Source of the DNA: Roseitalea porphyridii
Lineage (GTDB): Bacteria > Pseudomonadota > Alphaproteobacteria > Rhizobiales > Rhizobiaceae
Direction of reading: 5' to 3'
Length of the DNA: 64,000 nucleotides
Assembly: GCF_004331955.1 (NCBI RefSeq)
Contig: NZ_CP036532.1
Location: forward strand, 2,480,001 to 2,544,000
A program made the translations under genes and the position numbers. Below are positions 62,625-64,000 of this stretch, one piece after another (the first letter of the stretch is position 1; each line of letters starts with the position of its first letter). The notes under the pieces were generated by a model that made no database searches, had not been told where the DNA came from, and saw nothing but the letters and a program-made list of their open reading frames with translations.

Positions 62625-64000
62625 TCAATCCGCCCTGTCGATCACATGGCACCATGATCCCGACACGGTGCCGACTCGCCGCCCATAATGCCCCAGATCG
62701 GCGCCGCGCGCATCGCGCGCCGCAAAAAGCGCGTCCCCCAGCCCCTCGCGCAACACCGTCGCATAGTGGAACTCGTGCGCGGTCAGCGGCATCGGCCATG
62801 GCGCGCCGGCGAGCGGGTCGAGCCGGCGATAGCCCAGATGGCGCGTGCGCGTCGCAAAGCTCGTCTCCACCGGCAGGAAACCCAGCATCGCATGGCGCGC
62901 GCCATCGGCGTCGACCAGCCCCTCGCCCAGCGCCATGTAGCCGCCGCACTCGCCATAGATCGCAGCGCCCCGGTCGCGCGCCGCCGCCATGCCGGCGCGA
63001 AACCCGTCGGCCGCCGCGAGCGCGCCCGCATGCAATTCCGGATAGCCGCCGGGCAGGAACACCGCATCGGCGGACGCATCGGGCGCTTCGTCGCCCAGCG
63101 GCGAGAAGAACGCCAGTTCGGCGCCTTGCGCCCGCCAGCCATCGAGCAGATGCGGATAGGCGAACGCGAAGGCGATGTCGCGCGCCACTGCGATGCGCTG
63201 GCCGAGCGGCGGGATGGGCGAGACGGGATGGTCTTCCTCGGCGTCCCGCCGATATCCCTCGTCCTTCGAGGCTCGCCCCACATCACCCTCATCCTGAGGA
63301 GCGAGCATAGCGAGCCTCGAAGGGTCAGGGTGATGTTGGCCTCGCGCCTCAGGATGAGGGATATCTACCGCCCCACCGTCCTCGACCAGAGCCACCCCGC
63401 TGCCCTCACCCTGAGCCTGTCGAAGGGCGAGGCCGGCGAGCGCCGGCAGGTCGCAGCACCGGGCCATCACCGCGCCGGCATGGGCGATGAACGCCTCGAG
63501 TTCTTCATGCTCGCCCGCCTGCACCAGCCCCAGATGGCGTGACGGAAGGGCCAAGGCAGCATCGTGCGGTACCACGCCGAGCACGGGAACGCCCAAGGGC
63601 GCGAGCGCGTCGCGCAGCATCGTCTCGTGCCGCGCGCTGCCGACCCGGTTGAGAATGATGCCGGCAAAGGCGACATCGGCGCGATGGAAGCGATAGCCCG
63701 AAACGAGCGCGGCGACCGATTGCGCCATGCGCGAGGCGTCGACGACGAAGACCACCGGCAGGCCGAGCAATGCGGCCAGATCGGCCGCCGAGCCGGTGCT
63801 GTCGGCGGCGCCGTCGAAAAGCCCCATCATCGCCTCGGTGACGAGCAGCCGCCCGGCCCCGTGCCCGGTGGCCAGTGCGCCCAGCAGCGCCGGCCGCATC
63901 GCCCAGGGATCGAGATTGACGCAGGACTGACCGCTTGCGGCGCGGTGAAAGGCCGGATCGATATAGTCGGGGCCTGCCTTGGCCGGCGCGATCGCATGGC
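62625..64000 (-). CDS. cobB: Cobyrinic acid a,c-diamide synthase (CobB), N-terminus outside the window
   Basis: The gene enters from beyond base 64000. The visible part starts with AIAPAKAGPDYIDPAFHRAASG, near the P-loop end of the N-terminal ATPase domain, and runs into the glutamine amidotransferase domain with catalytic Cys in YGECGGYMALGEGL. It amidates side chains a and c of cobyrinic acid. Between the domains is an extra stretch of about 60 residues (including LRQAQGEG and SRLAMLAPQDEGD) encoded by intergenic-type palindromes inserted in frame. Confidence 0.93.
   Translation of the reverse strand, partial: HAIAPAKAGPDYIDPAFHRAASGQSCVNLDPWAMRPALLGALATGHGAGRLLVTEAMMGLFDGAADSTGSAADLAALLGLPVVFVVDASRMAQSVAALVSGYRFHRADVAFAGIILNRVGSARHETMLRDALAPLGVPVLGVVPHDAALALPSRHLGLVQAGEHEELEAFIAHAGAVMARCCDLPALAGLALRQAQGEGSGVALVEDGGAVDIPHPEARGQHHPDPSRLAMLAPQDEGDVGRASKDEGYRRDAEEDHPVSPIPPLGQRIAVARDIAFAFAYPHLLDGWRAQGAELAFFSPLGDEAPDASADAVFLPGGYPELHAGALAAADGFRAGMAAARDRGAAIYGECGGYMALGEGLVDADGARHAMLGFLPVETSFATRTRHLGYRRLDPLAGAPWPMPLTAHEFHYATVLREGLGDALFAARDARGADLGHYGRRVGTVSGSWCHVIDRAD
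63251..63365. repeat. Nested palindromic element inside the cobB gene
   Basis: Nested arms are GATATCCCTC/GAGGGATATC (63251-63260 and 63356-63365), CCCTCATCCTGAGG/CCTCAGGATGAGGG (63286-63299 and 63347-63360) and CATCACCCT/AGGGTGATG (63281-63289 and 63327-63335). The sequence resembles a dispersed intergenic repeat of Hyphomicrobiales. Its length leaves the reading frame open. Confidence 0.7.
63403..63432. repeat. Second dispersed repeat motif in cobB
   Basis: The sequence containing CCCTGAGCCTGTCGAAGGG is a very common dispersed motif in alphaproteobacterial genomes. Read on the minus strand it encodes LRQAQGE inside CobB. Confidence 0.6.

Overview
The window is a high-G+C alphaproteobacterial chromosome segment (by eye about two thirds G+C), most likely from the order Hyphomicrobiales (Rhizobiales). 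Three gene sets support this: the iron regulator rirA divergent from an iron-binding fbpA gene, the acpXL-to-lpxXL cluster that adds very-long-chain fatty acids to lipid A, and a urease cluster interleaved with unrelated genes, as known in rhizobia. It is densely coded, with several small lower-G+C insertions. No rRNA, tRNA, CRISPR array or intact insertion sequence was seen.

Layout. 1-6.8 kb (minus): an NMT1/THI5-type ABC transporter, a cytosine-deaminase-like amidohydrolase, an FAD-linked oxidase, two tandem flavodoxin-fold NAD(P)H oxidoreductases and the start of a G3E GTPase. 7-20 kb (plus): a RidA-like protein, a creatininase-family hydrolase, then ureA, ureB, ureC, ureE, ureF and ureG. 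Between the urease genes lie a small-alarmone-hydrolase-like HD protein, a cyclase-family protein, a carboxymuconolactone-decarboxylase-like protein, a uracil-DNA-glycosylase-like gene, cell-envelope proteins and others; ureD is absent. 20.1-22.9 kb: a second NMT1-type ABC transporter. I infer that 0-22.9 kb imports N-heterocyclic compounds and releases their nitrogen through deamination, amide hydrolysis and urease.

22.9-24.1 kb: a small XRE-regulator operon. 24.1-27.3 kb: a metallo-beta-lactamase-fold protein, glpK and an aquaporin behind an operator-like palindrome. 27.3-31.3 kb: rirA, fbpA with an iron-responsive operator, a Rap1a/Tai-like gene and fbpB. 31.4-34.2 kb: a Rieske oxygenase, a toxin-antitoxin pair and a 2H-phosphoesterase-like protein. 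34.6-41.5 kb: a two-subunit sodium:solute symporter, a cNMP/CBS/DUF294 protein, a membrane protein and a sensor-like protein fused to a DEDDh exonuclease. 41.7-44.9 kb: methylmalonyl-CoA mutase and a sugar kinase. 45-49.8 kb: the very-long-chain lipid A cluster. 49.9-52.1 kb: an L,D-transpeptidase, an M20 peptidase and a small membrane protein. 52.3-60.5 kb: a peptide-type ABC transporter whose binding-protein gene is separated from its permease genes by a low-G+C three-gene island and a block of palindromes. 60.6-64 kb: cobalamin genes cobD, cobC and cobB.

The most unusual points are the low-G+C island inside the peptide transporter operon, palindromic repeats that appear to lie in frame inside cobB and at the 3' end of the ABC ATPase gene, a ketosynthase pair in which one partner lacks its catalytic cysteine, a diverged copy of the M20 peptidase 3' end downstream of that gene, and the urease-linked nitrogen-salvage region with an alarmone-hydrolase-like gene inside the urease operon.
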